DNA of 64,000 bases from Fimbriimonadaceae bacterium (GCA_019638775.1 JAHBTD010000004.1:186001-250000); one strand, 5' to 3'. Shown: positions 33,295 through 42,233, numbered from the stretch's first letter. The notes: a model not told the origin generated them from the letters alone. Made by a program: numbers and translations.

Positions 33295-33660
33295 ATGTCG
33301 CTTGCGGTGTCTGCCTTACTGACCTATATGCTCAAGTTAGAACTCGTTGCTTTTGGTGGTGCAGCAATACTGTCAACCATTGGATTGCTATTTTGGCTAT
33401 TAAGCAGATGCCAGAGGTCAAGGATAGAGCTTGTAACTTCATGCTTGTTTGTGTCTACTTTATCAGTTAGTTTTCTCTTTTGTGGTTTCAATCGATTTTC
33501 GGTGAACTTGCTTGCCCTAAACATTGCCATCATCGTATGCCTTGAGGTGGTGCTGAAAATCTTTGCCAAAAGGTTTGATCATTGGGGTATTGCGGCGTTG
33601 ATTATTTTCGGAGGATTGATTACTGCATCCATAGTTCAAAATAGTTACAGTAGTATATGA
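33295..33660 (+). CDS. AT-rich orphan gene 4, small membrane protein
   Basis: A 121-residue protein from the ATG at 33295, with four hydrophobic helices separated by short basic loops (RCQRSR, AKRFDHW). The frame is open upstream through element D, so a longer form that includes repeat-encoded ASGLQAGTGARMRS is formally possible. The shorter start gives a normal membrane protein. No family recognised. AT-rich, in the same orientation as the other three orphan genes. Confidence 0.55.
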   Translation: MSLAVSALLTYMLKLELVAFGGAAILSTIGLLFWLLSRCQRSRIELVTSCLFVSTLSVSFLFCGFNRFSVNLLALNIAIIVCLEVVLKIFAKRFDHWGIAALIIFGGLITASIVQNSYSSI

Positions 33661-33674
33661 TTGTTAGAATTATC

Positions 33675-33735
33675 TTGATGCCTCAGGATGCGTAGGACTC
33701 GTGTTACGGTGCATCCTTAAGCCAAAGTCCTGAGC
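33675..33735 (-). repeat. cassette element E (hairpin only, inverted, diverged)
   Basis: On the minus strand it reads GCTCAGGACTTTGG and later CGCATCCTGAGGCATCAAG. It closes the array on the right, opposite in orientation to element A on the left. Confidence 0.65.
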
Positions 33736-33770
33736 TATTGACAACCATACAAGGGCTATATCCCCGAGTA

Positions 33771-33817
33771 GACGGGCCACCCCCACCCCGTCCCTCCCCC
33801 GTCGAGGGGGAGGGGGA
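33771..33817. repeat. palindromic CCCTCCCCC-family repeat
   Basis: CCCTCCCCC and GGGGGAGGG pair around GTCGA, with a C-rich left flank as in the copy inside rhaB. Together with element E it accounts for most of the gene-free stretch 33661-33999. Confidence 0.75.
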
Positions 33818-33987
33818 CATAAACGGACTATACAGGCCAGGTGGAACTGGATGTTCGATATCGGTCGGAAGCTTGCCCAGACTCACGCTGAACAGCCGCC
33901 AAGCATCGCTGCAACATCGAGAGGACAACCCCCAACCCCCGCAAAAAAGTCCTGCGAAGAATCTGCATCGGCAAGCTGTCCCTATGC

Positions 33988-33999
33988 TAAAATGCACTC
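33988..33999 (+). promoter_or_regulatory. leaderless -10 element of gatC
   Basis: TAAAAT at 33988-33993, six bases, then ATG at 34000. Confidence 0.55.
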
Positions 34000-34290
34000 A
34001 TGTCGATTTCGTTGGATGAGGTGCGGCACGTCGCTCGTCTCGCCCGCCTTGAACTGGATGACTCGGAAGTTCTTGCGCTTCAAGGTGAGTTGAACGCCCT
34101 CCTCGGACATTTTGCCGATATCCAAGCTATCGACGTCACGGGAATCGAGCCCCAATCTCACGCCGTTGCGCTGCATTCGGTTTGGGCTGACGACTTCCCC
34201 ATCGAGGGTCTTGCCCGCGAAGCCGTTCTTCGCAACGCGCCGCTTTCAAAAGCGGGCCTCTTCGTCGTTCCCACGATCATTGAGGACTAA
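34000..34290 (+). CDS. gatC: glutamyl/aspartyl-tRNA amidotransferase subunit C
   Basis: Small 96-residue subunit that stabilises GatA in the GatCAB complex, which converts Glu-tRNA(Gln) or Asp-tRNA(Asn) to the amidated form. The typical opening is SLDEVRHVARLARLELDDSE, and the C-terminal half carries the RxD-like linker replaced by WADDFPIEG and VLRNAP. gatA follows seven bases after its stop. gatB is not in the window. A -10 element ends six bases before its ATG. Confidence 0.95.
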   Translation: MSISLDEVRHVARLARLELDDSEVLALQGELNALLGHFADIQAIDVTGIEPQSHAVALHSVWADDFPIEGLAREAVLRNAPLSKAGLFVVPTIIED

Positions 34291-34296
34291 TAAGCT

Positions 34297-35745
34297 TTGC
34301 TCACCCGACTGACTGCATCCGAACTGGCTGCCAAACTTCGCGCCAGAGAGGTTTCGGCGGTCGAAGTCGCCCAAGCCCACCTTGAAGCCATTCGTGCGCA
34401 CGATGGCAAGATCGGCGCTTTCTTACACGTTGCCGAAGAGAAAGCGATGGCCCAAGCTGCGAAGGCCGATGAGGCTCTCGCCAAGGGCGAAGGCGGACCG
34501 CTTACCGGTGTCCCCATCGCGATCAAGGACAACATGTCCACGTTGGACATCCCCACCACCGCCGCATCCAAAATTCTTGAAGGCTACATCCCCCCTTACA
34601 ATGCGACCGTTGTCGAAAAGGTCGAGCAGGCTGGCATGGTGATGCTCGGCAAGACAAATCTCGACGAGTTTGCGATGGGCAGCTCCACCGAGACCAGCGC
34701 CTATCAGTTCACCCACAACCCTTGGAATCTTGAATGCTCACCGGGGGGAAGCTCCGGTGGTTCGGCGGCGGCTGTGGCTGGGGATTTGGCTCCGCTGTCG
34801 CTCGGCTCTGATACGGGTGGGTCGATACGTCAGCCCGCGGGACTGTGCGGAGTGGTTGGATTTAAGCCGACTTATGGCCGCGTCTCCCGGTACGGCCTTA
34901 TCGCTTTTGGCTCCAGCCTCGACCAGATCGGACCATTCGCTCGATCGGTGGAAGACGCCGCCCTACTCAGCAGCGTGATCAGCGGGCACGACCATCACGA
35001 CAGCACATCCCTGCCCCATGCCCCCATCAGCACAGAAGGTCTTAAAGACGGCTCCCTCAAAGGGAAACGGTTTGGTCTGCCCAAAGAGATGTTCGATCCT
35101 TCCATCGACGCCGGAGTGCTTGAGAGTGTGCACAAAGCTATCGACGCGCTGAAGGCGGAAGGGGCGGAGTTTGAAGAGATCAGCATTCCGGAAATCCGTC
35201 TGGGAGTGACCACCTACTACATCATCGCCCCCGCCGAAGCCAGCAGTAACCTGGCGCGGTTTGACGGCGTTCGTTACGGTCCGAGGCATGAAGGTGTGGG
35301 GCATGTGGGGACCGCAGAAAAAACGCGAGCCATGGGCTTTGGGCATGAGGTCAAGACGCGTATCCTCATCGGCACCTACACGCTCTCAGCGGGCTATTAC
35401 GATGCTTATTACACAAGGGCGCAGCAGGTACGCAGCATGATGACTGCTGGGTTCAATCGTGAGTTTGCCAGGTTCGATGGCATCGTCACGCCGACGAGTC
35501 CGTCACCCGCCTTCAAGATCGGTTCGATGAACGACGACCCCATGGCGCTCAAGATTCTCGATTACTGCACCATCCCGGCAAACATGGGCGGTTTTCCGGC
35601 GATCTCTTTGAACTGTGGCCTTACTGAAGGTCTGCCCGTGGGAATTCAGATCATCGGCCCCGCGTTAGAAGATGAGAGAGTGTTCCAGCTTGCTTACTGC
35701 TTTGAGCAAGTTTTAGGCGCATCTCCGCGCCCGCCTACGGCGTAG
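34297..35745 (+). CDS. gatA: glutamyl/aspartyl-tRNA amidotransferase subunit A
   Basis: Catalytic amidase subunit of GatCAB, 482 residues, normal length, cytoplasmic. The Ser-cisSer-Lys triad is visible: lysine in GVPIAIKDNM, and the serines in SPGGSSGGSAAAVAG and LGSDTGGSIRQPAG. It releases ammonia from glutamine and passes it to GatB. The start is TTG at 34297, seven bases after the gatC stop, with no clear Shine-Dalgarno. Translational coupling with gatC is likely. Confidence 0.97.
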   Translation: MLTRLTASELAAKLRAREVSAVEVAQAHLEAIRAHDGKIGAFLHVAEEKAMAQAAKADEALAKGEGGPLTGVPIAIKDNMSTLDIPTTAASKILEGYIPPYNATVVEKVEQAGMVMLGKTNLDEFAMGSSTETSAYQFTHNPWNLECSPGGSSGGSAAAVAGDLAPLSLGSDTGGSIRQPAGLCGVVGFKPTYGRVSRYGLIAFGSSLDQIGPFARSVEDAALLSSVISGHDHHDSTSLPHAPISTEGLKDGSLKGKRFGLPKEMFDPSIDAGVLESVHKAIDALKAEGAEFEEISIPEIRLGVTTYYIIAPAEASSNLARFDGVRYGPRHEGVGHVGTAEKTRAMGFGHEVKTRILIGTYTLSAGYYDAYYTRAQQVRSMMTAGFNREFARFDGIVTPTSPSPAFKIGSMNDDPMALKILDYCTIPANMGGFPAISLNCGLTEGLPVGIQIIGPALEDERVFQLAYCFEQVLGASPRPPTA

Positions 35746-35750
35746 GAGTA

Positions 35751-36704
35751 TTGATGGATGACATCCAGAGACAAGATCGAAAGCTGTTTGTGCGGGAACT
35801 CTTGTCTCCGGCGCGCATCTTTCTAAGCATTCTGTTGCTGCCTGCGGCATGGTTCTTTGTCGGTTTAGCGACCGATTTTGCCCTTCAATTTCAGCTTGCG
35901 GGAATCTTTGCCATCTTCATAGGACACGGGCTCGCTTCCTACAACGCCAGTCTGGGCCGCCGGTTTATCGACAAGCGCTATGAAATCCTATGGAACGGAT
36001 GTCAGGAACGGTTGAAGCTGTTTGAGGAAGTGCTGAAAAAGCTCCGTAAGGAGCGCGTCGCCGACCTTCAAGAGATGCCCCGCACGATCTATCGCATCTC
36101 CCAATCCCTTTACATGGCCCTGCGCCGGGCCGACATGATCTGCGATGAGATTCGAAAGACCGAGAAGGGGTTTTATAGCCGCCCAACATCGTGGGCTCCC
36201 GCAGCGCTGGACGCTCAGGCCAAGGAGCTTTATCGCATTGCCGACAAGAATGTTGCCGAATACCGAGCCCATTACGCGGGGGTGATGGGAGGGGTAGAGC
36301 GAACGGAGGCTCAGGCGGCTGTTTTCATGACCACGGTCGATTCTTTGCGTATGAAGATGATCGGGTATCGCTTGGTGGGCAAAGCTCCCGAGATGTCGAG
36401 TCAGGACTTCCTGGAAGCAATCACCGAAACGAAGATGCAGCTTGATTCGATCGACCGTGCCCTCGAAGAGCTGGAGTTGACCCCGTTCCCAAAAACAATC
36501 TCTGTAATGCCGCCACCCCACCTGCCCGCGGACATTGCCGAGCAGATTGAGGAGTTGGATGCCCCGCCCCCTCACCGCCCCATCGATTCACACCCGGACG
36601 GAAATATGTCCCCTCCGCCCTTGCCGCCAGATATTGCTGCCAAATTGCAAGCGGCTCCTCCGCCCCAACCGCCGGTTTCTGATCAGGAGGAGCAAACGCT
36701 TTGA
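35751..36704 (+). CDS. membrane-anchored protein with a proline-rich tail
   Basis: A 317-residue protein that I cannot assign to a family. Residues about 20-65 form two hydrophobic helices. A helical, probably cytoplasmic region follows (about 75-235, charged, with coiled-coil-like stretches). The last 80 residues are proline-rich with repeated PPPHLPADIAEQI and PPPLPPDIAAKL segments, likely peptide docking sites. The gene starts five bases after gatA and its stop overlaps the ispE start (TTGA), so it belongs to the gatC-gatA-ispE operon. Confidence 0.7.
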   Translation: MMDDIQRQDRKLFVRELLSPARIFLSILLLPAAWFFVGLATDFALQFQLAGIFAIFIGHGLASYNASLGRRFIDKRYEILWNGCQERLKLFEEVLKKLRKERVADLQEMPRTIYRISQSLYMALRRADMICDEIRKTEKGFYSRPTSWAPAALDAQAKELYRIADKNVAEYRAHYAGVMGGVERTEAQAAVFMTTVDSLRMKMIGYRLVGKAPEMSSQDFLEAITETKMQLDSIDRALEELELTPFPKTISVMPPPHLPADIAEQIEELDAPPPHRPIDSHPDGNMSPPPLPPDIAAKLQAAPPPQPPVSDQEEQTL

Positions 36705-37537
36705 CGTTGCGGGTCCTCTGCCCAGCCAAAATCAACACGTTTCTCGCCGTAGGGCCGAAGGATTCCATCGGCTACCATCCGATCCGGACAATCTTTCAGG
36801 CCGTATCCCTCTTTGATGAGTTGCTGCTTGCTCCTTCAACTGACGGGACGACACGCATCGAATCGGACTGGTCAGAACTGCCCGAATCGAACACAATGAC
36901 CAAGGTCTTGAGCCTTGTTCGTGAGTACGTCAATGTGCCTCCACTCCATATCCATCTGACCAAGCGGATACCCTCCGAGAGCGGCTTGGGTGGGGGGAGC
37001 TCTGATGCAGCCGGGCTATTGCGAGGTATCCAGGAGTTGCTTGGAAATCCAATCGGGGATTCGTTGCTGAAGGACATCGCTTTTGCGGTTGGAGCCGATG
37101 TTCCGTTCTTTCTGGTTGGAGGTCGTGCGCAAGCGGAGGGCTATGGGGAGATACTGACACCCTTGCCGGACAAGCCAACGACTTGGATCGTGATTGCACG
37201 ACCCTTTGAAGGGTGCTCAACCAAAGAGGCCTATGAACAGCTTGATGCAAAGGTGCGTCCGTGGCGAGAGTTTCCCGAAGGCGACGAGCTTTACAACGAC
37301 TTTGAGCGAGTCGCCCCGTGCGGATCGCTGGACCTCAGCGAGCGTCTACAGGTTTTGGGAGCGTCGGGGGCGATGATGACGGGCTCGGGGTCGGCGGTTT
37401 TCGGGGAGGTTGAGTCTTCAGAGGCGGCCTTTGGGGCCTGTGAGAAATTAAAGGCGGAAGGCTCAGCTTCGTTTGTGATGGCTGCGAGAACCTTGGGAAG
37501 AGAGGAATCGTTGGCTCTGGAAACGGTTGGCAAGTAG
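36701..37537 (+). CDS. ispE: 4-diphosphocytidyl-2-C-methyl-D-erythritol kinase
   Basis: GHMP kinase of the MEP isoprenoid pathway, phosphorylating CDP-methylerythritol. 278 residues. N-terminal LCPAKINTFLAVG, the ATP-binding glycine-rich loop PSESGLGGGSSDAAGLL (about residues 88-104) and the C-terminal GASGAMMTGSGSAVFG are all present. The TTG start at 36701 overlaps the previous stop and has AGGAGG upstream. Confidence 0.96.
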   Translation: MTLRVLCPAKINTFLAVGPKDSIGYHPIRTIFQAVSLFDELLLAPSTDGTTRIESDWSELPESNTMTKVLSLVREYVNVPPLHIHLTKRIPSESGLGGGSSDAAGLLRGIQELLGNPIGDSLLKDIAFAVGADVPFFLVGGRAQAEGYGEILTPLPDKPTTWIVIARPFEGCSTKEAYEQLDAKVRPWREFPEGDELYNDFERVAPCGSLDLSERLQVLGASGAMMTGSGSAVFGEVESSEAAFGACEKLKAEGSASFVMAARTLGREESLALETVGK

Positions 37538-37693
37538 TTGGTGGGTTGTCAGCAGGAGGTGGCTATACGTGTCACGTACCAAGCAGGACGCGCCTGCTCG
37601 CACAAGAGACAACAATGCCCGCCACTTGCCGACTACCTGCCAACCACTTGTCAACGTTCCCAAAGAAAATGTAGACATTTTTCTGCTTACCTC

Positions 37694-37728
37694 TTGCAAC
37701 GCGGACAAATGCCGGATATAGTAGTGAC
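37694..37728 (+). promoter_or_regulatory. leaderless sigma-70-type promoter of the PUR-family gene
   Basis: TTGCAA (37694-37699), a spacer of exactly 17 bases, TATAGT (37717-37722), six bases, then ATG at 37729. This is the best full example of the leaderless arrangement in the window. Confidence 0.7.
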
Positions 37729-38094
37729 ATGTCTACTGTTACTACGACCAAGTCTGTGAAGCTCAGCTCACAATATGTCCAAGCCGGAAAGCGAAGTTAC
37801 TTCTTCGATTTGAAGAAGTCGGGCTTCGGCGAGGTGTATTTCACGATCAGTCAGCTCGTACCCGAGGGGAATACGTGGACCCGAAGCACCGTGCTCATTC
37901 CCGCCGAGCACGCCCGCGCGTTCTACGACGGTTTGTGCGCGACGATCAAAGAGATGCGCCAGGCGATGGCACTAGAGCAAGCCGCATTAGAGGAAGTCGA
38001 GCAACGGTCGCCAGCGAAGACCCCTTCGCGAAAGGCTACGTCGAAGCAACCGCCCGCCCAATCCCGCTCTGTCGGGACGGCAAACGTGGCCTGA
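37729..38094 (+). CDS. PUR-family (DUF3276) nucleic-acid-binding protein
   Basis: A 121-residue protein. The first 80 residues fit the bacterial PUR-alpha-like domain: VQAGKRSYFFDLKKSGFGEV, YFTISQLVPEG, STVLIPAEHARAFYDGL. Such domains bind single-stranded DNA or RNA as dimers. The tail (about 88-121) is rich in K, S, T, P and A and probably disordered. It is monocistronic, with its own promoter, and is convergent with the CoA-transferase gene whose stop lies five bases away. Confidence 0.8.
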   Translation: MSTVTTTKSVKLSSQYVQAGKRSYFFDLKKSGFGEVYFTISQLVPEGNTWTRSTVLIPAEHARAFYDGLCATIKEMRQAMALEQAALEEVEQRSPAKTPSRKATSKQPPAQSRSVGTANVA

Positions 38095-38099
38095 CCCTC

Positions 38100-38759
38100 C
38101 TAAACGGCGACGGTGGCGAGGTTCGGGCTGACGTTGAAGTCCGCTTCGGTTTTGGCTTTGACCTCGTCTACCGTGACATCCGGCGCAAGCTCCACCAAAG
38201 TTAAGCCCTTTCCTCGGGCAACCTCAAAGACACAAAGATCGGTGATGATGAGGTCGACGCATTCTTTGCCTGTGAGCGGGAGTTTGCACTCCTTAAGCAC
38301 CTTACTCTCGCCGGCTTTGTTTGTATGCTCCATCACGACGACCACACGTCGTACGCCAGCGACGAGGTCCATCGCCCCGCCCATTCCCTTCACCATCTTT
38401 CCAGGGATCATCCAGTTCGCGAGGTCGCCGCTGCCGCTCACCTCCATCGCTCCAAGAATCGTTAGGTCGATGTGTCCGCCGCGGATCATTCCAAAAGAGT
38501 CGGATGAGGAAAAGTAAACCGAGCCGGGAAGTTCCGTAATGGTCTGTTTGCCTGCATTGATCAGGTCGGGATCGGCTTCCCCCTCATAAGGGAACGGCCC
38601 CATACCCAGCATCCCATTCTCCGACTGGAACACCACATCCATGCCGTCGGGAATGTAGTTTGCCACGAGAGTGGGGATACCGATTCCCAGGTTCACATAG
38701 AATCCGTCGTGCAGCTCTTTCGCCGCTCTTTGTGCCAATTGCTCGCGAGTCAGGGGCAT
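38100..38759 (-). CDS. scoB: 3-oxoacid CoA-transferase subunit B
   Basis: Beta subunit of a class I CoA-transferase (succinyl-CoA:3-ketoacid or acetate/acetoacetate type), 219 residues. [16 protein letters not shown] and the active-site glutamate block [13 protein letters not shown] are visible, as is [20 protein letters not shown]. Subunit A is encoded 870 bases upstream on the same strand with an unrelated plus-strand gene between them, which is unusual because the two subunits are normally adjacent. Confidence 0.95.
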   Translation of the reverse strand: MPLTREQLAQRAAKELHDGFYVNLGIGIPTLVANYIPDGMDVVFQSENGMLGMGPFPYEGEADPDLINAGKQTITELPGSVYFSSSDSFGMIRGGHIDLTILGAMEVSGSGDLANWMIPGKMVKGMGGAMDLVAGVRRVVVVMEHTNKAGESKVLKECKLPLTGKECVDLIITDLCVFEVARGKGLTLVELAPDVTVDEVKAKTEADFNVSPNLATVAV

Positions 38760-38841
38760 TTTGAATCGTCCTCGTTGATCGTAACGTTACTCATAAGGAT
38801 AGCGTATTCAGCCTTAGCCCGACCGTGATGAATTGGATGTC

Positions 38842-39630
38842 ATGCGTAGTAAAACCCTCGTTCTGTTGCTCACTGGGTCCGCACTCTGTATCGCTTCCCT
38901 TATCCTGAATTCCCGAGGAGATGGCTCAACCATGCAAGCATCCGATCCTCCACGAGTTGCCGAAGCGCGTAGGGCGAAAGAAAAGAAGCTTACAGAGATG
39001 AGCCGCAAGATCGGCATCCCCTATCCTGCTCCTGAGATTCTTATTCGAGCATTCAAGGGAGAGAGCGAGTTAGAGATTTGGGCCGCGCCCAAGAAAGGGG
39101 CTGCCATGAAGCTCCTCACAAGTTACAAGATCGCCGCACAGTCGGGAGAGCTTGGACCGAAGCGAAAGCAAGGGGACAGGCAGGTGCCTGAAGGCTTCTA
39201 TCACATCGAACGCTTCAATCCTCAAAGCCGGTTTTTACTGTCCCTCGGCCTGAACTATCCAAACGGCTCTGACCAAAAGCTCTCTGACAAGGAGAAGCCC
39301 GGTGGCGACATCTTCATCCACGGAGATCAAAAGAGTATTGGTTGCCTGGCGATGACCGATGACAAAATCCAGGAGATCTATCTGATCGCCTATGGCGCTC
39401 GCAAAGCTGGACAGGCAAGAATTCCAGTCCATATCTATCCCATGCGAATGACACGTGCCAATGCGAAAATACTCGCCGAGCACTCGGTGTCCGATCCGGC
39501 ATTAAGCAAACTATGGGCACAGCTTCAAAAGGGTTACGATGCTTTTGAAGCTACCAAGCGCCCGCCCAAGATTGCAGTCAGCGCCGATGGAGCTTATCGC
39601 GTCACGAAGGTACAGCCGAGTTCAGGCTAA
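38842..39630 (+). CDS. L,D-transpeptidase (YkuD/YafK-like)
   Basis: A 262-residue exported protein with an N-terminal membrane segment (MRSKTLVLLLTGSALCIASL). The catalytic YkuD region reads FIHGDQKSIGCLAMTD, with the HG...GC.. motif holding the active histidine and cysteine. PEGFYHIERFNPQSRF upstream is typical of the YafK/DpaA branch, whose E. coli member cuts the lipoprotein-peptidoglycan bond. ATG at 38842; a TTG three codons earlier is possible. It lies between, and opposite to, the two CoA-transferase subunit genes. Confidence 0.88.
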   Translation: MRSKTLVLLLTGSALCIASLILNSRGDGSTMQASDPPRVAEARRAKEKKLTEMSRKIGIPYPAPEILIRAFKGESELEIWAAPKKGAAMKLLTSYKIAAQSGELGPKRKQGDRQVPEGFYHIERFNPQSRFLLSLGLNYPNGSDQKLSDKEKPGGDIFIHGDQKSIGCLAMTDDKIQEIYLIAYGARKAGQARIPVHIYPMRMTRANAKILAEHSVSDPALSKLWAQLQKGYDAFEATKRPPKIAVSADGAYRVTKVQPSSG

Positions 39631-39632
39631 GG

Positions 39633-40334
39633 CTACTCACGGGGTCGGGTCGTCTCGCGCTCGATCCGCTTTTCGTAGACAGGACCCTTTAACAGCCGCT
39701 GAACGAAAATACCAGGCGTATGAATGTCGTCAGCCCCCAACTCTCCCGGCTCCACGATCTCTTCTACTTCGGCGATCGTGACTTTGCCCGCGGTCGCCAT
39801 CATCGGGTTGAAGTTTCGCGCAGTCTTCCGATAGAGCAGATTTCCGGTGGTGTCGGCTTTCCAAGCTTTGACGATGCTCAGGTCGGCAACCAACCCCGAT
39901 TCCATCACATACCATTCACCGTTGAACTGGCGGGTTTCCTTGCCTTCGGCGATCATGGTGCCATAGCCGGTCTTGGTGTAGAAGGCGGGGATTCCTGCGC
40001 CTCCAGCGCGAATGCGCTCGGCAAGAGTGCCCTGAGGATTGAATTCAAGCTCGAGTTCCCCGCTGAGGAATTGCCGCTCAAACTCGGCGTTCTCACCCAC
40101 ATAGCTCGAAAGCATCTTCTTGATCTGGCGGGTTTGCAGGAGGATGCCAAGGCCAAAATCGTCCACTCCGCAGTTGTTGCTGATGACGGTGATGTCTTTC
40201 ACACCCGATTCACGCAACGCGAGAATCAGATTCTCGGGAATTCCGCACAGGCCAAATCCCCCTGCCATGATCGTCATTCCATCAAAAAGCAAACCATCGA
40301 GCGCTTCAGTGGCGCTGCCGTATACCTTGTTCAT
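39633..40334 (-). CDS. scoA: 3-oxoacid CoA-transferase subunit A
   Basis: Alpha subunit, 233 residues from the ATG at 40334 ([20 protein letters not shown]). Motifs [26 protein letters not shown] and, near the end, [17 protein letters not shown] fit the family. An upstream extension to 40529 is open but not conserved. Together with the subunit at 38100-38759 it would move CoA between succinyl-CoA and acetoacetate. Confidence 0.95.
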   Translation of the reverse strand: MNKVYGSATEALDGLLFDGMTIMAGGFGLCGIPENLILALRESGVKDITVISNNCGVDDFGLGILLQTRQIKKMLSSYVGENAEFERQFLSGELELEFNPQGTLAERIRAGGAGIPAFYTKTGYGTMIAEGKETRQFNGEWYVMESGLVADLSIVKAWKADTTGNLLYRKTARNFNPMMATAGKVTIAEVEEIVEPGELGADDIHTPGIFVQRLLKGPVYEKRIERETTRPRE

Positions 40335-40540
40335 CGTTGAATCCCGCCTTCGGTGTCCCTTAGATTCTACTTGGTTTGAGGGCGGGCGTGGGTTCGGAGA
40401 TATGGAGGGTCCAAACGCAAAAATGGGAGCGGAATCCCGCTCCCAATATAAGTTCAATGATTGTAGAGAATGGCTTCTACTCTTGACGAAGCCACTTATA
40501 TAGACGCAAATGAAACGAAAACGTTCCAATCTGTAGAGAG

Positions 40541-40873
40541 TTATTTTGAAAATGCTGTCGAAATCAGGGTCTCGATCTTAAAAGTGATCTCGCTGTTGGT
40601 CGCCAAGCGGTCGCAGCCAATCTCCGCGCCAAGGGCATGAAGCTCTTTCTCCTTGTGCCCCGCATGACCGATCACGTAAATTCCCTTTTCGCGAAGAAGA
40701 GGGACGATTTCGGACGGGCACAGAGTTGTGGAACCGAGATTGACGATGGCGACTTTTGCTTCGGTGGTTTCAGGAACGGCTGATGCAACAACCGGATCGT
40801 GTCCAAGGCCCTTCAAAGAGTGTGTAAAGCGTCCGCTCCAGATAAGGTTGTCTTCGAAGATGAGAACTTGCAT
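40541..40873 (-). CDS. receiver-like domain without the phosphorylation aspartate
   Basis: A single-domain protein of 110 residues with a CheY-like strand pattern: VLIFEDN at the start supplies acidic residues, and later strands are [17 protein letters not shown] and [11 protein letters not shown]. The strand that should end in the phospho-accepting aspartate reads VAIVNLG, with N in that place. It is probably a pseudo-receiver acting without phosphorylation, or a protein of another Rossmann-like family. It is monocistronic, transcribed away from mtnA. Confidence 0.5.
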   Translation of the reverse strand: MQVLIFEDNLIWSGRFTHSLKGLGHDPVVASAVPETTEAKVAIVNLGSTTLCPSEIVPLLREKGIYVIGHAGHKEKELHALGAEIGCDRLATNSEITFKIETLISTAFSK

Positions 40874-40925
40874 GAGATGAGGTGAAGTTTACTTCGACGT
40901 GGGATTTCAATGATCGCTCTCTGCA

Positions 40926-40953
40926 ACTCACGACTCACGACTCACGACTCACG
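40926..40953. repeat. tandem heptamer ACTCACG x4
   Basis: Four exact copies of ACTCACG, ending six bases before the mtnA -10 element, that is in the -35 region. Confidence 0.9.
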
Positions 40954-40959
40954 ACAAAG

Positions 40960-40972
40960 TATTCTATCCCCC
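40960..40972 (+). promoter_or_regulatory. leaderless -10 element of mtnA
   Basis: TATTCT at 40960-40965, seven bases, then ATG at 40973. Confidence 0.45.
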
Positions 40973-41944
40973 ATGTCCGTCGTACCGATGCGCTGGGATT
41001 CCGGCAAGCTTTTGATGCTCGACCAGCGGCTCTTGCCCCAAACGACTGTTTGGATAGAACTGACAACTTGGCAGGAGGTACACGACGCGATTAAGGACAT
41101 GGCTGTGCGTGGCGCTCCTGCGATCGGCGTTGCTGCCGCATATGGCATGGCGCTGGCTGTGGCTCAAGGCGCGGACTTTGAAGAAGCTCGTGCGGGTTTA
41201 GCAAGCTCCCGCCCAACAGCGGTGAATCTCTTTTGGGCGCTCGACCGAATCGCCTCCCTGCCCAACCACTCCTTTGACAGCGTGCTTGCCGAGGCACAAT
41301 CCATCGAGCGTGAAGACCTGGAGATGAACCTGAAGATTGGGCGCAATGGGGCCGAACTGATACCGAACAATGCCCGCATCCTCACCATTTGCAACACAGG
41401 TGGGCTTGCAACGGCAGGACACGGAACCGCGCTTGGGGTCATCCGCACCGCCCACGCCGACGGCAAGGGCATCTTCGTCTATTCGTGTGAGACGCGCCCC
41501 CGACAGCAGGGCCTGCGGCTGACCGCCTACGAACTGGTGCAGGAAGGCATTCCCTTTGAGAGCATCGCTGACGGCGCTGCCGCTTCCCTGATGCGCGCGG
41601 GCAAAGTGGATTTGGTCATTGCGGGGGCCGACCGCATTGCGCGGAACGGCGACACCGCAAACAAGATCGGCACCTATATGCTTGCGGTCTGTGCAAACCA
41701 CCACGCCATTCCGTTCTATATCGCGGCGCCGTCGTCGACGTTCGACCTTGAGTTAGAGGACGGCGGTGGCATCCCGATCGAAGAGCGCGACGCTTCAGAG
41801 TTGACGCATATCGAAGGTGTTGCCGTTGCGCCGGAAGGCTGTCCGGTTTACAATCCAGGGTTTGATGTCACGCCCGGAGAGATCGTTTCCGGCATCATCA
41901 CCGAAGAAGGAGTTTATACACAGCCGTTTGCTTTCACAAAATAA
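40973..41944 (+). CDS. mtnA: S-methyl-5-thioribose-1-phosphate isomerase
   Basis: Methionine-salvage enzyme converting methylthioribose 1-phosphate to methylthioribulose 1-phosphate, related to eIF2B. 323 residues from the ATG at 40973 (MSVVPMRWDSGKLLMLDQ). Family blocks: DMAVRGAPAIGVAAAYG, the catalytic cysteine region ILTICNTGGLATAGHG, ETRPRQQGLRLTAYEL, and the catalytic aspartate in VIAGADRIARNGDTANKIG. No other methionine-salvage gene is nearby. Confidence 0.96.
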   Translation: MSVVPMRWDSGKLLMLDQRLLPQTTVWIELTTWQEVHDAIKDMAVRGAPAIGVAAAYGMALAVAQGADFEEARAGLASSRPTAVNLFWALDRIASLPNHSFDSVLAEAQSIEREDLEMNLKIGRNGAELIPNNARILTICNTGGLATAGHGTALGVIRTAHADGKGIFVYSCETRPRQQGLRLTAYELVQEGIPFESIADGAAASLMRAGKVDLVIAGADRIARNGDTANKIGTYMLAVCANHHAIPFYIAAPSSTFDLELEDGGGIPIEERDASELTHIEGVAVAPEGCPVYNPGFDVTPGEIVSGIITEEGVYTQPFAFTK

Positions 41945-41988
41945 CCCCCGCCGAGGATTTCTCGACGGAGGTCTGCATTCCAAAAGAC

Positions 41989-42183
41989 TTAATAGTCTTT
42001 CGGAATCGTGAGTCGAACCACTTCTGCAAACATTCTTTCGTACTGCTGGAAGAAACCCTCGTCAGATACCTTCCGTTCAATCTTGCTTCCTTGCAAAGAC
42101 TGAACAGCTTTCTTGATGAAAGAGGATGCTCTTGTAATCAGGGGATAGCCCACTGTAGGGCGTGCCTGGGTTCTGATACTCAT
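41989..42183 (-). CDS. small protein of unknown function
   Basis: A 64-residue basic protein with no recognised family. Support comes from its signals: AAGGAGG seven bases before the ATG at 42183, and a promoter further upstream (TTGAAC, 17 bases, TATACT). The C-terminal half is amphipathic (FFQQYERMFAEVVRLTI). It is convergent with mtnA. Confidence 0.6.
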   Translation of the reverse strand: MSIRTQARPTVGYPLITRASSFIKKAVQSLQGSKIERKVSDEGFFQQYERMFAEVVRLTIPKDY

Positions 42184-42233
42184 GTCTGGCCTCCTTTCAA
42201 GGCGACACGTCTACCCGTGCCACGGCCGGACCG

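Noticed and set aside
30658-33735. Canonical integron attC sites
   Set aside because: The elements have imperfect inverted arms with a bulged base, but the GTTRRRY and RYYYAAC core sites are not present, and no integrase gene is in the window.
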